In this document: positions 25,292-35,100 of the stretch, piece after piece
How positions within the stretch are numbered: the stretch's first letter is position 1
Layout of the letters: the number at the start of each line of letters is the position of its first letter
Assembly (NCBI RefSeq): GCF_016722895.1
Contig: NZ_JAEQNA010000001.1
Location: 1,116,001-1,180,000, forward strand
Length of the DNA stretch: 64,000 nt
Reading direction: 5' to 3'
DNA from: Ramlibacter aurantiacus
Lineage (GTDB): Bacteria; Pseudomonadota; Gammaproteobacteria; Burkholderiales; Burkholderiaceae_C
Notes under the pieces: model-generated
Databases searched by the model: none
Told to the model about the DNA's origin: nothing
What the model saw: only the letters and a program-made list of their open reading frames with translations
Translations under genes and position numbers: made by a program

Positions 25292-25957
25292 TCACGTTGC
25301 TGCAAACACGGTGGGCCGTTTTGCTGACGCTGCCATGAGCACGGCATAGCCCATTACCTTGATGACTTCCGCCTGAGTCGTCCCGCCGAACACGGCGTAG
25401 CCCAATGCCTTGATGACTTCCGCCTGAGTCGTCCCGCCGAACACGGCGTACGTGACAATCTTCTTGACGTACTCTTTGGCTGGATCGTCCGAGAGGACCG
25501 CAAAATCTTCAGCCGAGAGTTCGCCGCTTGCGGTGAAGTAGCGTCTCTGTCCTCTGGACCAAGTAAGCCCCGACACTGAAAACAGCGTGGTCCACGAGGA
25601 CGCGTCATCGCTATGTTGAATGCTGAAGATCGAGGGAATCTGGAAATACCAAGAATCGTTGCGATTGAGCAGAGAGACTGCGGCAATATCCTTGGTGACG
25701 CCCGAGCCGAAGTCATAAGCGAGCCAGCACCCGGCACCATCGCCGTTATTTGTCCAGCCGGGGTAGGTCAAGACATTGTCGAATGCCTTGGCTGGGGTGG
25801 CCCCTTCCGGCGTATAGGTGGAATTGGCCGCTGCCGTTCCAGAACCTGTGGCGTCGGTTGTCGATGCCGTCTCGAACATTTCCATTTCAACAATGGAGAC
25901 ATACGCGCCACTCTGGATGGTGTTGACGAGAATGCGCCAGTAGCGATGTGCGCTCAT
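25292..25957 (-). CDS. discoidin-like (F5/8 type C) tail protein with 17-residue repeat
   Basis: The 221-residue product reads like a carbohydrate-binding discoidin domain in residues 1-140: RYWRILVNTIQSGAYVSIVE, CWLAYDFGSG, then NRNDSWYFQIPSIFSIQHSD and WTTLFSVSGL. The C-terminal part contains two copies of a 17-residue unit beginning YAVFGGTTQAEVIK plus a partial third. A role in host-surface binding is inferred. It sits 10 bases before the next fibre-like gene. Confidence 0.7.
   Translation of the reverse strand: MSAHRYWRILVNTIQSGAYVSIVEMEMFETASTTDATGSGTAAANSTYTPEGATPAKAFDNVLTYPGWTNNGDGAGCWLAYDFGSGVTKDIAAVSLLNRNDSWYFQIPSIFSIQHSDDASSWTTLFSVSGLTWSRGQRRYFTASGELSAEDFAVLSDDPAKEYVKKIVTYAVFGGTTQAEVIKALGYAVFGGTTQAEVIKVMGYAVLMAASAKRPTVFAAT
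25339..25449 (-). repeat. 51-bp tandem repeat inside tail gene
   Basis: Two copies of a 51-bp unit (25339-25389 and 25390-25440), nearly identical, are followed by a few bases of a third. The unit is a multiple of three, so it adds or removes 17 residues without breaking the frame. Confidence 0.9.
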
Positions 25958-25963
25958 TGTCCT

Positions 25964-26911
25964 TTACCTCGTTCCGGCAAGCGTGATGGCCGGGTCCGCC
26001 AGCGTCGCATCCGGCGTGGCAGGCGCGATGATCGACAAGACATCGCCAGCGGCGAAAGACTGCGCGGCCCCGCTCGTGCTCGTGAACGTCGCGGTGGTGC
26101 CGCCCGATGCGATTAAGCAAGAGCCGATGGACGATCCGTTTTTTTGAATGTCGAACACCGTGGTGGCCGTCGCGTTCGCACTCGCGGCGAAATAGGCCCC
26201 AGCGAAGTTGCCAGGGAACGTGACAGCCCGCGCCAGCTTGCCTCGGAACAGCTTCGCGGACGCGCCAGGAACGCCAGGGTAGAACGTCAGCACGTCGAAG
26301 GGCTCATTGGCCCACTTGAGGCCCAGAGCTTGCGTCGAATCGGCCGTAAGGACTTGCCCGTTCGAGCCCACGGGGATGCGATCTACCGCCGTGTCGAACC
26401 CGAGCAGATCGCCCTTGGTGGTCAGCGGCGCGGTGCCGGAAGGCCCGGTTGGACCAGTCGGCCCCGTCGCGCCGGTTGCCCCTGTCGCGCCCGTGTCGCC
26501 CGTGTCGCCCGTGTCGCCCTTCGGACCACGCAGCCGCGTCCGGTAGTCGGTATAGCTGGTGACGCCTGAGGCGTCGCATACAACCGCGTAGAGCGCGACC
26601 GCGCCGCCCGCGAGCGGTCCTGGCCATCCCGCGGGCGCGGCGGTTACTTTGCTGACGACGCCGTCCGTGTCGAGTATGTAATTGGTGAGGGACGCCGAAA
26701 GCGCGATAGTCCCGTTCGCGATCGCCGTGATCGTGCCGTCCGCTTTCGCGTAGTGGCCGCCGTAGTATCCCCAGGTCAGCGCCGCGGTCGTACTTGCGCG
26801 CCGACCGTAAAGCGCGTTGGCCGACATCGCGTCGAACAGCGCGTTCGCGGTTACTTCCTTGGACGCTTGCCCGCTCGAAATCGTGTCAAGGTTTGTCGTG
26901 CTGTCCGCCAT
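25964..26911 (-). CDS. tail fibre protein with collagen-like repeats
   Basis: The 315-residue product has an N-terminal part typical of tail-fibre shafts (LDTISSGQASKEVTANALFD, SANALYGRRASTTAALTWGY), a run of Gly-X-Y triplets near residues 145-175 (GDTGDTGATGATGATGPTG) and a C-terminal beta-rich domain. Collagen-like triplets make trimeric rods in phage fibres. ATG 26911 has GGGGAAAG eight bases upstream. A terminator lies just ahead of the gene, suggesting its own promoter or read-through control. Confidence 0.8.
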   Translation of the reverse strand: MADSTTNLDTISSGQASKEVTANALFDAMSANALYGRRASTTAALTWGYYGGHYAKADGTITAIANGTIALSASLTNYILDTDGVVSKVTAAPAGWPGPLAGGAVALYAVVCDASGVTSYTDYRTRLRGPKGDTGDTGDTGATGATGATGPTGPTGPSGTAPLTTKGDLLGFDTAVDRIPVGSNGQVLTADSTQALGLKWANEPFDVLTFYPGVPGASAKLFRGKLARAVTFPGNFAGAYFAASANATATTVFDIQKNGSSIGSCLIASGGTTATFTSTSGAAQSFAAGDVLSIIAPATPDATLADPAITLAGTR

Positions 26912-26930
26912 TTGGCTTTCCCCGTAGAAG

Positions 26931-26956
26931 AACAAAAGCCGCCCGAAGGCGGCTTG
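26931..26956 (-). terminator. intrinsic terminator with UUCG loop
   Basis: An 8-bp stem (AAGCCGCC/GGCGGCTT on the plus strand) closes a CGAA loop, which is UUCG in minus-strand RNA, followed by a T-rich tract. It lies between the large tail-tip genes and the fibre gene on the minus strand. Confidence 0.8.
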
Positions 26957-26976
26957 CGGTTGCACCCGCGAATGCG

Positions 26977-27885
26977 CTAGACCGAACCGGACGCGGCATG
27001 GCCGCGCCCAACAATCGAACTCAATTGAAAGACGCGGAAATAGACCGTCGACTGCGGCGCGCCGAAATCGGCCGTTTGCTGCACGGCCGTGTAAACGGTG
27101 GTGGGCGCGCTGATGCCGGTGATGGTTCGCTTGAGTGTGGTGTAGGTGCTGTCCCAGATTTCCACGTCATAGGCTTCAGTGGTCTCGCCCAGCGGCACGT
27201 CCACCGCATCGCGCCATTCGCCAGAGACGCGGCTGCGCCGCATCCAGTTGAGCGCGAGGTCGCCCGCAGCGTCGCGCCCGCCGCCCAAGTGGACAGGGGC
27301 ATAAGGCTTGAGGCCCATCCCCTCATTGGTGAAGCTCTGGGCGGGCGTTACGGCCAGCGACGAGCCATAGGTCACCGCTTTGTACAAGCGGGTCATGCCG
27401 ATTTCGGCGGTGCCGGCTGCAACTCGCGCGATCGTCTCTGGATTGAGCAGCACGAAGCGCTCGCCGGCAACGTGCGCACCCATGGCGTACTCCGAGCCGC
27501 GTCGCCCCCGCAGCAGCCCGCGAAGCGTGTAGCTGCCATCGCCATTGAGCGCGGCGTCGCGGAAAGAGACGATCTCCGAGCCGACCACGGCGACCTGCGC
27601 ACCGTTGATGAAACTGGCATAGGGGACCGATGACAGGGTGCCGTGCGCCAGAACAACCGTGACCGAATTGAGTTCGTCGGGGATGTTGCCACCGTGGAAG
27701 TCGCCGAGCGCGTTGCTCACCGTCCCCAGGGTGGCATTGCCCGTGAGCGAGGCCAGCATGCTGTAGGTAGCGCCGGCATCGCTGGACTGGAACAACGCAG
27801 CGCCCCTCCAGCCGGTGGCCAGGCCGCAGGCCGCGGCGTAGAAGCCGGCGTCGTCGTCGCTGTCGCGCAGCATGTTGATGTTCAC
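26977..27885 (-). CDS. phage tail protein, C-terminal partner of the large tail-tip protein
   Basis: The 302-residue product begins MNINMLRDSDDDAGFYAA and contains GWRGAALFQSSDAGATY, RGLLRGRRGSEYAMGAHV and LNWMRRSRVSGEWRDAVDVP. These segments belong to the C-terminal portion of large GTA/siphovirus tail-tip proteins, which are usually one polypeptide. Here it starts at a GTG that overlaps the stop of the 805-residue gene by three bases. Either the gene is naturally split or a frameshift separated it; both pieces are intact. Confidence 0.75.
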   Translation of the reverse strand: MNINMLRDSDDDAGFYAAACGLATGWRGAALFQSSDAGATYSMLASLTGNATLGTVSNALGDFHGGNIPDELNSVTVVLAHGTLSSVPYASFINGAQVAVVGSEIVSFRDAALNGDGSYTLRGLLRGRRGSEYAMGAHVAGERFVLLNPETIARVAAGTAEIGMTRLYKAVTYGSSLAVTPAQSFTNEGMGLKPYAPVHLGGGRDAAGDLALNWMRRSRVSGEWRDAVDVPLGETTEAYDVEIWDSTYTTLKRTITGISAPTTVYTAVQQTADFGAPQSTVYFRVFQLSSIVGRGHAASGSV

Positions 27886-30299
27886 ATCAACTCCAGGCGG
27901 GTGGCGCCAGGCACGTACACGAGCTTGCCGCTGTCAGGCGTCTCCGTCACCACCACATTCGGCACGTAGTAGTTCGCGTCGTCGGCCAGCGCCTCGCACT
28001 TGAGCACACCATCCGGCGACGCAGAGATCTTGCCGAGCCGCATCGGATAGCCCTTGACCACCACGCAGTCGGTGGGCTCCAGCCAGGCGTATTTCTTCGG
28101 CAGGCTGAAGCTATAAGCGAGGCGCTGAACCCAGGCCACGTGCAGGTTCACCTCGGCCACCTGCTGCGCCTTGGTGTCAGTCAGCACCAGGGGCAGCTCC
28201 AAAGTCTGCTCCGATTCGCTGGAGCCGACCAGGCGCTGGGTCACCTTGGTCGCGCTGGAATAGTCGGTCGCCTGCAGCAAGTAATTGACGTTCAGCGTGC
28301 GCGGCAGCTCCACTTCCATCTGCCGGGTCGTCAGCAGCGCGTCCGAGGTAGACTGCCCGGCCTCATGCGCGGCCAGGTCGTCATCTGGAATCACCGCGGC
28401 GATCGCCCCGCCGCGCTTGACGAACTTGACGACGCCGGAGGACTCCACTGCGTCGAAGTAGTAGGCCGGCCGCAAGGTGTCGATGGCCGCGCGCACCGTG
28501 GTCTGGCGTGCCAGCGCGTAGCCATCCACCATGTCGGTCAGCTGCGTGACATCGATCTGCAAGGCCTCCAGTCCCGCGCGCTCCGAGAGGATGGTGACGA
28601 TCTCGGACAACGGCTGCCCTTGAGGATGGGTCGTGCCGTCCGCTTCGCCCAGGTACTTGTTGTCCGGCTCCTGGTTGAAGGAGCCCGGCTGCAGGAAGTT
28701 GACCGATGCCGGATCGCTCGGATCGCCGAAGCAGATCGTTCCCCCGTCCCGAAACGCCATCAGGTCCAGCGTCACCGGGTTGTACGCCAGGACGTTGATG
28801 TTGGCAGTACCGTGATAGCCGCCGACCGATTCGCCGACGTACGAAGGCGGGTCCGCGACAAACGTCTGAAAGCAATCCGTCGCCAGCCACTTGTCCCCGG
28901 TGATGATGACTTGTCCGGGGGTGAAGGTGAATGGACGCCCGGCCAGCGTCCAGAAGCTGGTGGCGATCGTTTCCGAATAGATCAACCCGGTGGCCGGGTC
29001 ATTGCAGTGAACCTCCAGGTTGCCGCCGTCGAAGCTTGCCGACCAGATGAATCCGGTGTTCGGATCAACCACCATGTTGGCCGCGACATACGACAGCGCG
29101 GTCGGCGCGGGCGCGCCCAGATCAGCCGGCGTGCTGCCCAGGCTCAGTGCGAATCGAGACAGCCGCTGTGGGTAGCTGTAGCCGCACACCCAGGCCTCGC
29201 CGGCCAGCGGCGCCAGCAGCGGGCCCCGGAATGTCCCGGCGTCGGTGTCGGAAACATAGGTCGCCAGCGGCGCATGCGTGTCCGGATCCACCACGTACAG
29301 CGTCACCCGCTGCGCGTTCCCCGGTGAGTTGTAGCCGCCGAAGATGTAGGCGCCGTTGTGATAGACGCAATACGCCGTGTTGTTGCCGGGGTTGCCGTCT
29401 GTCAGCGTTGCCTCGGCGATGACATGATCGGTCATCGCGCCGTTCGAAAGCGCCAGCGTCGTGTAAGTGCGCAGCGCGTTGCAACGAATGAAGGCTTCGC
29501 GGTCGGGGTCGTACTCCCAGGTGGCGTTCACGTCCCACTGGCTGCCCGGGTAGGTGTAGTGCGCAAAGAGGGTGTTGTCGTCCAGATGGCGGATCACCAC
29601 CCCGTAGTAGGAGCCCCAGTAGAACGCCGCGTAGTACGTGCTGGTCACGATGACCTGCGAGATCCAGACCACGCCCAGGTTCGTGGGCGCGCTGCTGGCC
29701 AGCGCCCCGACTTCCACCGTGAGGAAGGGAATGCGGTTGCCGTCTTTTTTGAGCGGAAAGTGTTCCAGCACCAGGTACGCGGTGCCGCGATACGCCGGCA
29801 CGTTGCCCACGCCGAGGTAAGACTCGATCAGCGGATCGGGCAATTGGTCGTCGCGGCCCGGATAGAAGCGCAGTACGGCGCCCGCGTCCGCCCCTTCCAG
29901 AATCGCGCCGTCCCAAATCAATCGCTTTTCGGGGCCGGCCCAGATCCGACCCAGTGTGACTTCGCCCTCACACAAGGCCACCGCGAAGTTGGCGAAATAG
30001 CTGTAGACGGTGGCACCTCCCCCGCCCTTGCCACCGCCCGCTTCGCCCTGCACTTCGACGAGGTCGGACGCCCAGATGACATTGCCGGCCACGCCCACGG
30101 TGCCGAACACCAGGGGAATCGGCCTGCCGTATTCGCTGGCTTGGGGGCTGAGATCGGACAGGCGCGGACCGTCGGGCCCGGCTGGCGGGAAGGCGAGCGC
30201 GCCGAGCGTGCTGCCGATCATCCAGCCCCAGGCCGGGCCCATCGGTGTGAACATCCCGATGGCCGCGCCAACGATGCCGCCGATCAGTTGCCCGCTCAC
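27882..30299 (-). CDS. large phage tail-tip protein (GTA-like)
   Basis: This 805-residue protein starts with a membrane-like glycine-rich segment (LIGGIVGAAIGMFTPMGPAW), then ASEYGRPIPLVFGTVGVAGN and LCEGEVTLGRIWAGPEK, which mark the N-terminus of the tail-hub/host-specificity family shared by many siphoviruses and GTAs. The later part (QQVAEVNLHVAWVQRLAYSF, then YPMRLGKIS) matches the baseplate-like core. It follows DUF2460, DUF2163 and NlpC/P60 genes, the standard order. It overlaps the NlpC/P60 gene by four bases. The protein would build the tail tip and guide host recognition or DNA entry. Confidence 0.85.
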   Translation of the reverse strand: MSGQLIGGIVGAAIGMFTPMGPAWGWMIGSTLGALAFPPAGPDGPRLSDLSPQASEYGRPIPLVFGTVGVAGNVIWASDLVEVQGEAGGGKGGGGATVYSYFANFAVALCEGEVTLGRIWAGPEKRLIWDGAILEGADAGAVLRFYPGRDDQLPDPLIESYLGVGNVPAYRGTAYLVLEHFPLKKDGNRIPFLTVEVGALASSAPTNLGVVWISQVIVTSTYYAAFYWGSYYGVVIRHLDDNTLFAHYTYPGSQWDVNATWEYDPDREAFIRCNALRTYTTLALSNGAMTDHVIAEATLTDGNPGNNTAYCVYHNGAYIFGGYNSPGNAQRVTLYVVDPDTHAPLATYVSDTDAGTFRGPLLAPLAGEAWVCGYSYPQRLSRFALSLGSTPADLGAPAPTALSYVAANMVVDPNTGFIWSASFDGGNLEVHCNDPATGLIYSETIATSFWTLAGRPFTFTPGQVIITGDKWLATDCFQTFVADPPSYVGESVGGYHGTANINVLAYNPVTLDLMAFRDGGTICFGDPSDPASVNFLQPGSFNQEPDNKYLGEADGTTHPQGQPLSEIVTILSERAGLEALQIDVTQLTDMVDGYALARQTTVRAAIDTLRPAYYFDAVESSGVVKFVKRGGAIAAVIPDDDLAAHEAGQSTSDALLTTRQMEVELPRTLNVNYLLQATDYSSATKVTQRLVGSSESEQTLELPLVLTDTKAQQVAEVNLHVAWVQRLAYSFSLPKKYAWLEPTDCVVVKGYPMRLGKISASPDGVLKCEALADDANYYVPNVVVTETPDSGKLVYVPGATRLELM

Positions 30300-30727
30300 A
30301 GCTCAACTCCGGGGTAGCGCCACACCGCCACGATGCGACTGAGCCACGTCGGGTCCAGCCGGTGTTCCACCACTTGCGAGAGTCCTGCGCCGTTGTACGC
30401 GTGGATGAGCGAGAAGCCGCCATGCGGATAGTCGGCGACGATCCCCAGATGCTGCGGCTCATGCTGGAACCGAATCCATACGACGTCGGCCAATTGCATC
30501 GCGTCCTTGGGCACGCGCTGCAGGTGTACGTCGAGAGCCGCGCGCATTTCGCCCGGCACCGGCAGGCGTCCGTAGCGGGTGTAGTCCGCCAGCGAAATGC
30601 CCAGACGCTGCGCCACATGGACGGGCACCCCAGCGCAATCGAGCGCAAGCCCACTGACTCGCCCCTGATGCTGGTATGAGGTACCCAACGTCTCGCGCGC
30701 CAGGGCAACGATCTCGGCAGCCTTCAT
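30296..30727 (-). CDS. NlpC/P60-type tail-associated peptidase
   Basis: The 143-residue product matches phage cell-wall peptidases of the NlpC/P60 fold: GTSYQHQGRVSGLALDCAGV with the catalytic Cys near residue 31, and the His region PQHLGIVADYPHGGFSLIHA. It would open the peptidoglycan locally during DNA entry and sits at the tail tip. The start at ATG 30727 overlaps the DUF2163 stop by four bases; longer frames lie within that gene. Confidence 0.88.
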   Translation of the reverse strand: MKAAEIVALARETLGTSYQHQGRVSGLALDCAGVPVHVAQRLGISLADYTRYGRLPVPGEMRAALDVHLQRVPKDAMQLADVVWIRFQHEPQHLGIVADYPHGGFSLIHAYNGAGLSQVVEHRLDPTWLSRIVAVWRYPGVEL

Positions 30728-31563
30728 CGATCGGGCCCCGCATAGACCTTGCTGCCCGGCAGGTGCGGGAAGCCGCGGAAGTTCACGCCGTTGGCGAACT
30801 TGGTCTGGCAGTCTTCGGCGAACCGCTTGGTGCACCCGGCGTAGAGGGTGTAGGTGTCTCCTGCAGCAATGGTGAACGGCATGACCTGGTGCAGCGCGAT
30901 CTGACCTGTGCCGCTCTGCTTGACTTCCATGCTCAGGCCCGCATTCAAGCCGCTGGTGAAGGTCAGCTTGCCCGCCGTGAACCAGTTGGCCGCCTCGGTT
31001 CGCGCCAGGTCCATGATGACTCGGTTGCCACTGACGCTCTCCACCACGCCGCTCACCGTGAACGCGGCCAACGCCACCTTGCAGCGGGCATCACCCAGGT
31101 CTGCGGTGCAGTCCTTGGTGGTCAGGCGAACGATGGTGCGCGAGTAGGCCTGCATCAGGCCGCGCAGTTCCGCGGTGAAAGTGGCGCGTCCCGCCCTCAC
31201 CTCGCCCAGCGTGCCCGCGCGCAGCACGTTCTTGCCCATCGACAGATCGGTGTAGTTCACCTCGAACAGTTCGATGGCGGCGTAGTCCCAACGACCCGAC
31301 TGCACATCGGCCTCAGTGATGGCGGGCGACGCCAAGAAGCCGGCCACCTCCAGGTTGTCGGGATTGAGTTCGGCCGTGCTCTCGATGTTCGTGGGGGTGT
31401 AGCTCGCGGTCGCCAGGTAGGTGACGCCGTCAAAGACGAGGTCGCGATCGAGGGACGTGGCCGCAACCACGGTGCCATCCGTCAGCGTGGCCTTCCAGCA
31501 GGTGGCCAGCGTGGTGGTGCCCAGCGCGTAGTGGGCCTTCAGGGCCGCAGACATGGCTTTCAT
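30724..31563 (-). CDS. DUF2163 tail protein (GTA hub type)
   Basis: The 279-residue protein fits the DUF2163/phage BR0599 family: KAHYALGTTTLATCWKATLT near the start, and a C-terminal Cys-bearing segment YAGCTKRFAEDCQTKFANG that ends in NFRGFPHLPG. In gene transfer agents this protein forms the hub between distal tail and tip. The start at ATG 31563 has GGAGA eight bases upstream and overlaps the DUF2460 stop. Confidence 0.88.
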   Translation of the reverse strand: MKAMSAALKAHYALGTTTLATCWKATLTDGTVVAATSLDRDLVFDGVTYLATASYTPTNIESTAELNPDNLEVAGFLASPAITEADVQSGRWDYAAIELFEVNYTDLSMGKNVLRAGTLGEVRAGRATFTAELRGLMQAYSRTIVRLTTKDCTADLGDARCKVALAAFTVSGVVESVSGNRVIMDLARTEAANWFTAGKLTFTSGLNAGLSMEVKQSGTGQIALHQVMPFTIAAGDTYTLYAGCTKRFAEDCQTKFANGVNFRGFPHLPGSKVYAGPDR

Positions 31564-32186
31564 TCGCGGATCTCCTGCAGCACCACGGAAGGTCCGGCCA
31601 CAAAGCGCTGCGTGGCCGGGCCTGACACCACCAAGTCCCAATCAATCGTGTCCTCCATGAAATGCACAGGGACATAGAAGTTGCCGGTCCACGCCAAGCT
31701 TGCCGCGGCTGGAGCCGATGGGATCGTGACGCGACCGGTGGTGGTATCCAGCGTGTAGCTGGCGGGTGCCAACGGCACGCCGGCCACCGTGGGCGCAAAG
31801 CCTGCCGCCTGAGGCCGGGTGATCTTGCGGGTCTTGAAGCGCGAGGACGCGGCGTGTAGATATCGCTTGTGCAGCTGGTACACGCCCGCGCTCATCTGCG
31901 TCATGACGCCGTCGCTCACGGTGCTGTCTTTGGGATCTTGCAGCAGCAGGCCGTAAGCGCCGCCCTCGGTGATCTCGTGCAGCGTCTCGATGGCCTGCCA
32001 CTGCTCCAGGCGCAATGGCACGAGGCCCAGCGTGTACTGGCGCAGCGTCTGCGACCAGATGATGTTGATCGACTCGAAGCCGTTGTCGGTGGGTACGCGG
32101 GCATTGCGGCGCAGGTTCTTGCCCGTCACTCCCGCTGCCAGCACGCTGTTTGAGAGGATCACGTCGCCGAACACGGTGATGGCCAT
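31560..32186 (-). CDS. DUF2460 distal tail protein
   Basis: The 208-residue product matches DUF2460: DNGFESINIIWSQTLRQYTL, LEQWQAIETLHEITEGGAYG and a C-terminal GNFYVPVHFMEDTIDW. DUF2460 proteins form the distal tail ring in GTA-like particles. ATG 32186 overlaps the tape-measure stop (TGATG), fixing the start and implying coupled translation. Confidence 0.88.
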   Translation of the reverse strand: MAITVFGDVILSNSVLAAGVTGKNLRRNARVPTDNGFESINIIWSQTLRQYTLGLVPLRLEQWQAIETLHEITEGGAYGLLLQDPKDSTVSDGVMTQMSAGVYQLHKRYLHAASSRFKTRKITRPQAAGFAPTVAGVPLAPASYTLDTTTGRVTIPSAPAAASLAWTGNFYVPVHFMEDTIDWDLVVSGPATQRFVAGPSVVLQEIRE

Positions 32187-35100
32187 CAGCCGTTCCTGCG
32201 CAAGGCATGTTGCAGCTGGCGCCCCGCGGTTGCGCCCCATTGCTGCGCTGACTCCCGCGTGGAGCCGGCCGGCGGCGTGACCTGAACGGTCACGTAGGTG
32301 TCGCCGCGTGTGGCTGGGGGTGCCTCCGGCGTGACGGTTCCGCCCTGATTGCCCATCATCAAGTACTGATGGCCGCCCACCTCGAGCAATTCTGGGCGCC
32401 CGCGGTCGTTCACCTCGTACAGCTGCCCGGCGGACACCGGCCCACCGAGAGCTCGGCTGCCGGCAACTCCTTTGCGGTGCATCTGCTCCAGTGTTTCCAG
32501 CCCGATCGTCTTGACGGCCGGTGCGCTGAAGACGAACTCCTTGCCGTGCACCACACCGGCCACTTCGTTCACGCCGCCGTCCCCGGTGTAGCCGCCCTTG
32601 TCGCCAAAGAACAGCGCCAGGGCCTCGTCGCTGGCGATCGTGCCGCCGGCGTTGCCGCCCCCGCCGAACAGGCTGAAGATGGAGCCGACGCCGCCGCCGT
32701 TCGTTGCGGACGAGGCCGAAATGGCTGACAGCGCAGTCGCGGCCGACGCTGCGGCGGCGGTGAGCGACGCAAGGGCCGCAGCGGACGAAGCAGAAGCAGC
32801 AGCGATCGCCGAAGATGCGGCAACTTCCGCGGCCGACAGGGCCGTGGCCGATGCTGTGGAAGACGTCAGGGCCACGGTATTAGCAGTGACAGCGGCCGTC
32901 TGGGCGGCAGTCTGCGCGGCTGCGGCAGCGCTGGCGGCAGCCCCTGCGGCCCCGATTCCGGTTCCGGCAGCCGATCCGCCGATGCTCTTGAACAGATCGC
33001 CGAACAGGTCGGAGCCTTTGAGCGCCTCCAGGCCTTGCCCCAGGACCGAGCGCACGGATAGGCGGGTGATGTCGGCGGCAATCGAATTGATCAGCCCCTT
33101 GAAATCGGCCTTCCCTTTGCTGACGTCCGTGATGGCGTCTTCCAGCCCCTGGAACGCGTTGTCGAACAGGTCCTTCGTCTGCCCGGCCACATCGCGGGCC
33201 CGGTCGATGTAGTTGTTCAGGGACTCTGACAGGCCGTTGAGCCAGTTGGCCTGCTTGGCATCCATCGCGATCGTGCGCTGGTTATATAGCTCCACCTCGG
33301 CGGCGTAGGTCTCGCGCGCCACTTGCAGGTACTGCGCGAACTCGCTTTCGGTGATCTGCTTGTTGCGCCGATCGCGGTCCAGGCGCTGCTTTTCCTTCAG
33401 GAACCCGTCCTCCAGCTCGTTCAGGCCGGACTGCCGTTCGCGGAACTTCTCGCCCTTGCCCACGCCTTCCAGCTCGCGCGCATTGCGCCTGGCCAAAGTG
33501 TCGAGGTACTCGCGCGCCGCGATCGTGGCGTCCTCGTAGGCCTGCGTCGTCTTGGCGATCGATGCGCGTTCCTGGATGCCGAGCACTTCGACGCTGGCGA
33601 CGGCGTTCTCTCGGACCTTGGCGCGCTGCGCCTCCAGGTCCAGGATCTTGCGGTCGGCCTCGATCTTGTCCTTGCCAGCGAGCTTTTCGGCCTTCACGCG
33701 CTCGATCTGCTGGCCCAGCGCGTCCTCTTGGGCCTGAGCGTTCAGGTTGATCAGCGCCAGCTTGGATGCGTAGTATTCGCGCTCGTCCACCAGCCCGGCC
33801 GTCCGCTGCGCCTGCATGATGCTCTCGGCGTTGCCGTAGGTGTTGATCAGCGCCTCGGAGGCCTTCTTGATCTGGTCCAGATCGAACGCGAGCTGCGCCT
33901 TGGCTTCCTGGGCCGCAGTGCTGGCGCCGCTCTTGTCCTTGGTGACCGCCCCGCTGAATTTCAGGCGCGGCCGAGTGCCAGCGCGGTCTTGGCGGGCGAA
34001 ATCGCCAGTGGTTTTGCCCGACGCAATCGACGCTCCATTGCCGATGCCCATGATGCCGGCCTGGAACCGATCCAGTTCCGCCCGCGCACGAACCGCGTCG
34101 CCCCGCACGGCGTCGCTGATCGCGCTGAACCCAGCAAAGTCCAGGCGCGCCAGTGCGGCAAGTTGGGCGGCAATTGCTCCGATCTCGCGCCCGACGCCCT
34201 TGAACACAAAACCCACGTCGCTGGCGACGATCGCAATCGTCTGGAACACGACGACCGCGCCCCCAAGCGCGCCTTTTAGCAGGTCGGATGCGGTCGCCGC
34301 GAAGTCCTGGTCCTTGGCGACCTGCGCGATCGTGGCGGTGAAGTCGTTGAGCGCCGGCAACATATCGCTGGCGATCGCCTGCGCGTGCAGGCTGATCTCG
34401 GTGCGCAGCTTGGCCTGCCGGTCGCTGTACTCGTCAGCCAGCCGGATCTGTTCGGCCGTCAGGATGTTCTGGCGCCCGCCCTCCTGGCCCAGCTCCTTCA
34501 GGAACGGCAGCAGCTCAGCCCCTGACTTGCCGAACAGCGCCATGGCGACGGCGGTTTTTTCCGCGCCATCCTCGAATCCGGCCAGGGCCTTGGCCACGGC
34601 TTCGAACTGATCGGCGGCTTGCAGGTCCTTGAACGTCTTCAGGTCCAGGCCCAGCGCGGCAACGGCAGCGCCCGCCGCCTTGCTTTCGTCGTCAACGCCG
34701 GTCAGACCTTTGGTCAGCCGCTCAGACGCCGCCGTGATGGTTTCCATCGACGTGTTGGCCGTCCCAGCTGCCACCGCCAGCGAGGCGATGTTCACCGCGG
34801 TGTCGCCGGTCTTTTCGGCGATGTCCTGGAAATCCCCCGCCTTCTTGATCAACCGATCAAAGGCGACGGTCCCCGCAATCAGGCCCGCCCCGGCAGCGGC
34901 GGCCAGACCGATGAAGGCCGTGCGCATGCGAGCGCCGATGGCTACGCCGCGCTCATAACCCGCAACCATCTTCAGGGCCGAGTCCGCGGCGGCCAGCTGC
35001 TCCTTTGAAGCCCCGCGCAGGGACAGCTTGTAGAGCTCCGTCTCGCGCGCGGTCTTGCCGGCGGTCGCTGCCTGCATCTGCAGGCGCTTGACGTAGCGGT

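Noticed and set aside
28140..29327. Plus-strand frame of 395 codons in the tail-tip gene
   Set aside because: Antisense to a well-supported tail protein; composition is arginine-rich and low in motif content.
32560..32960. Possible frameshift in the low-complexity C-terminal part of the tape measure gene
   Set aside because: The Ala/Ser-rich stretch stays in frame on both sides and the C-terminus continues normally.
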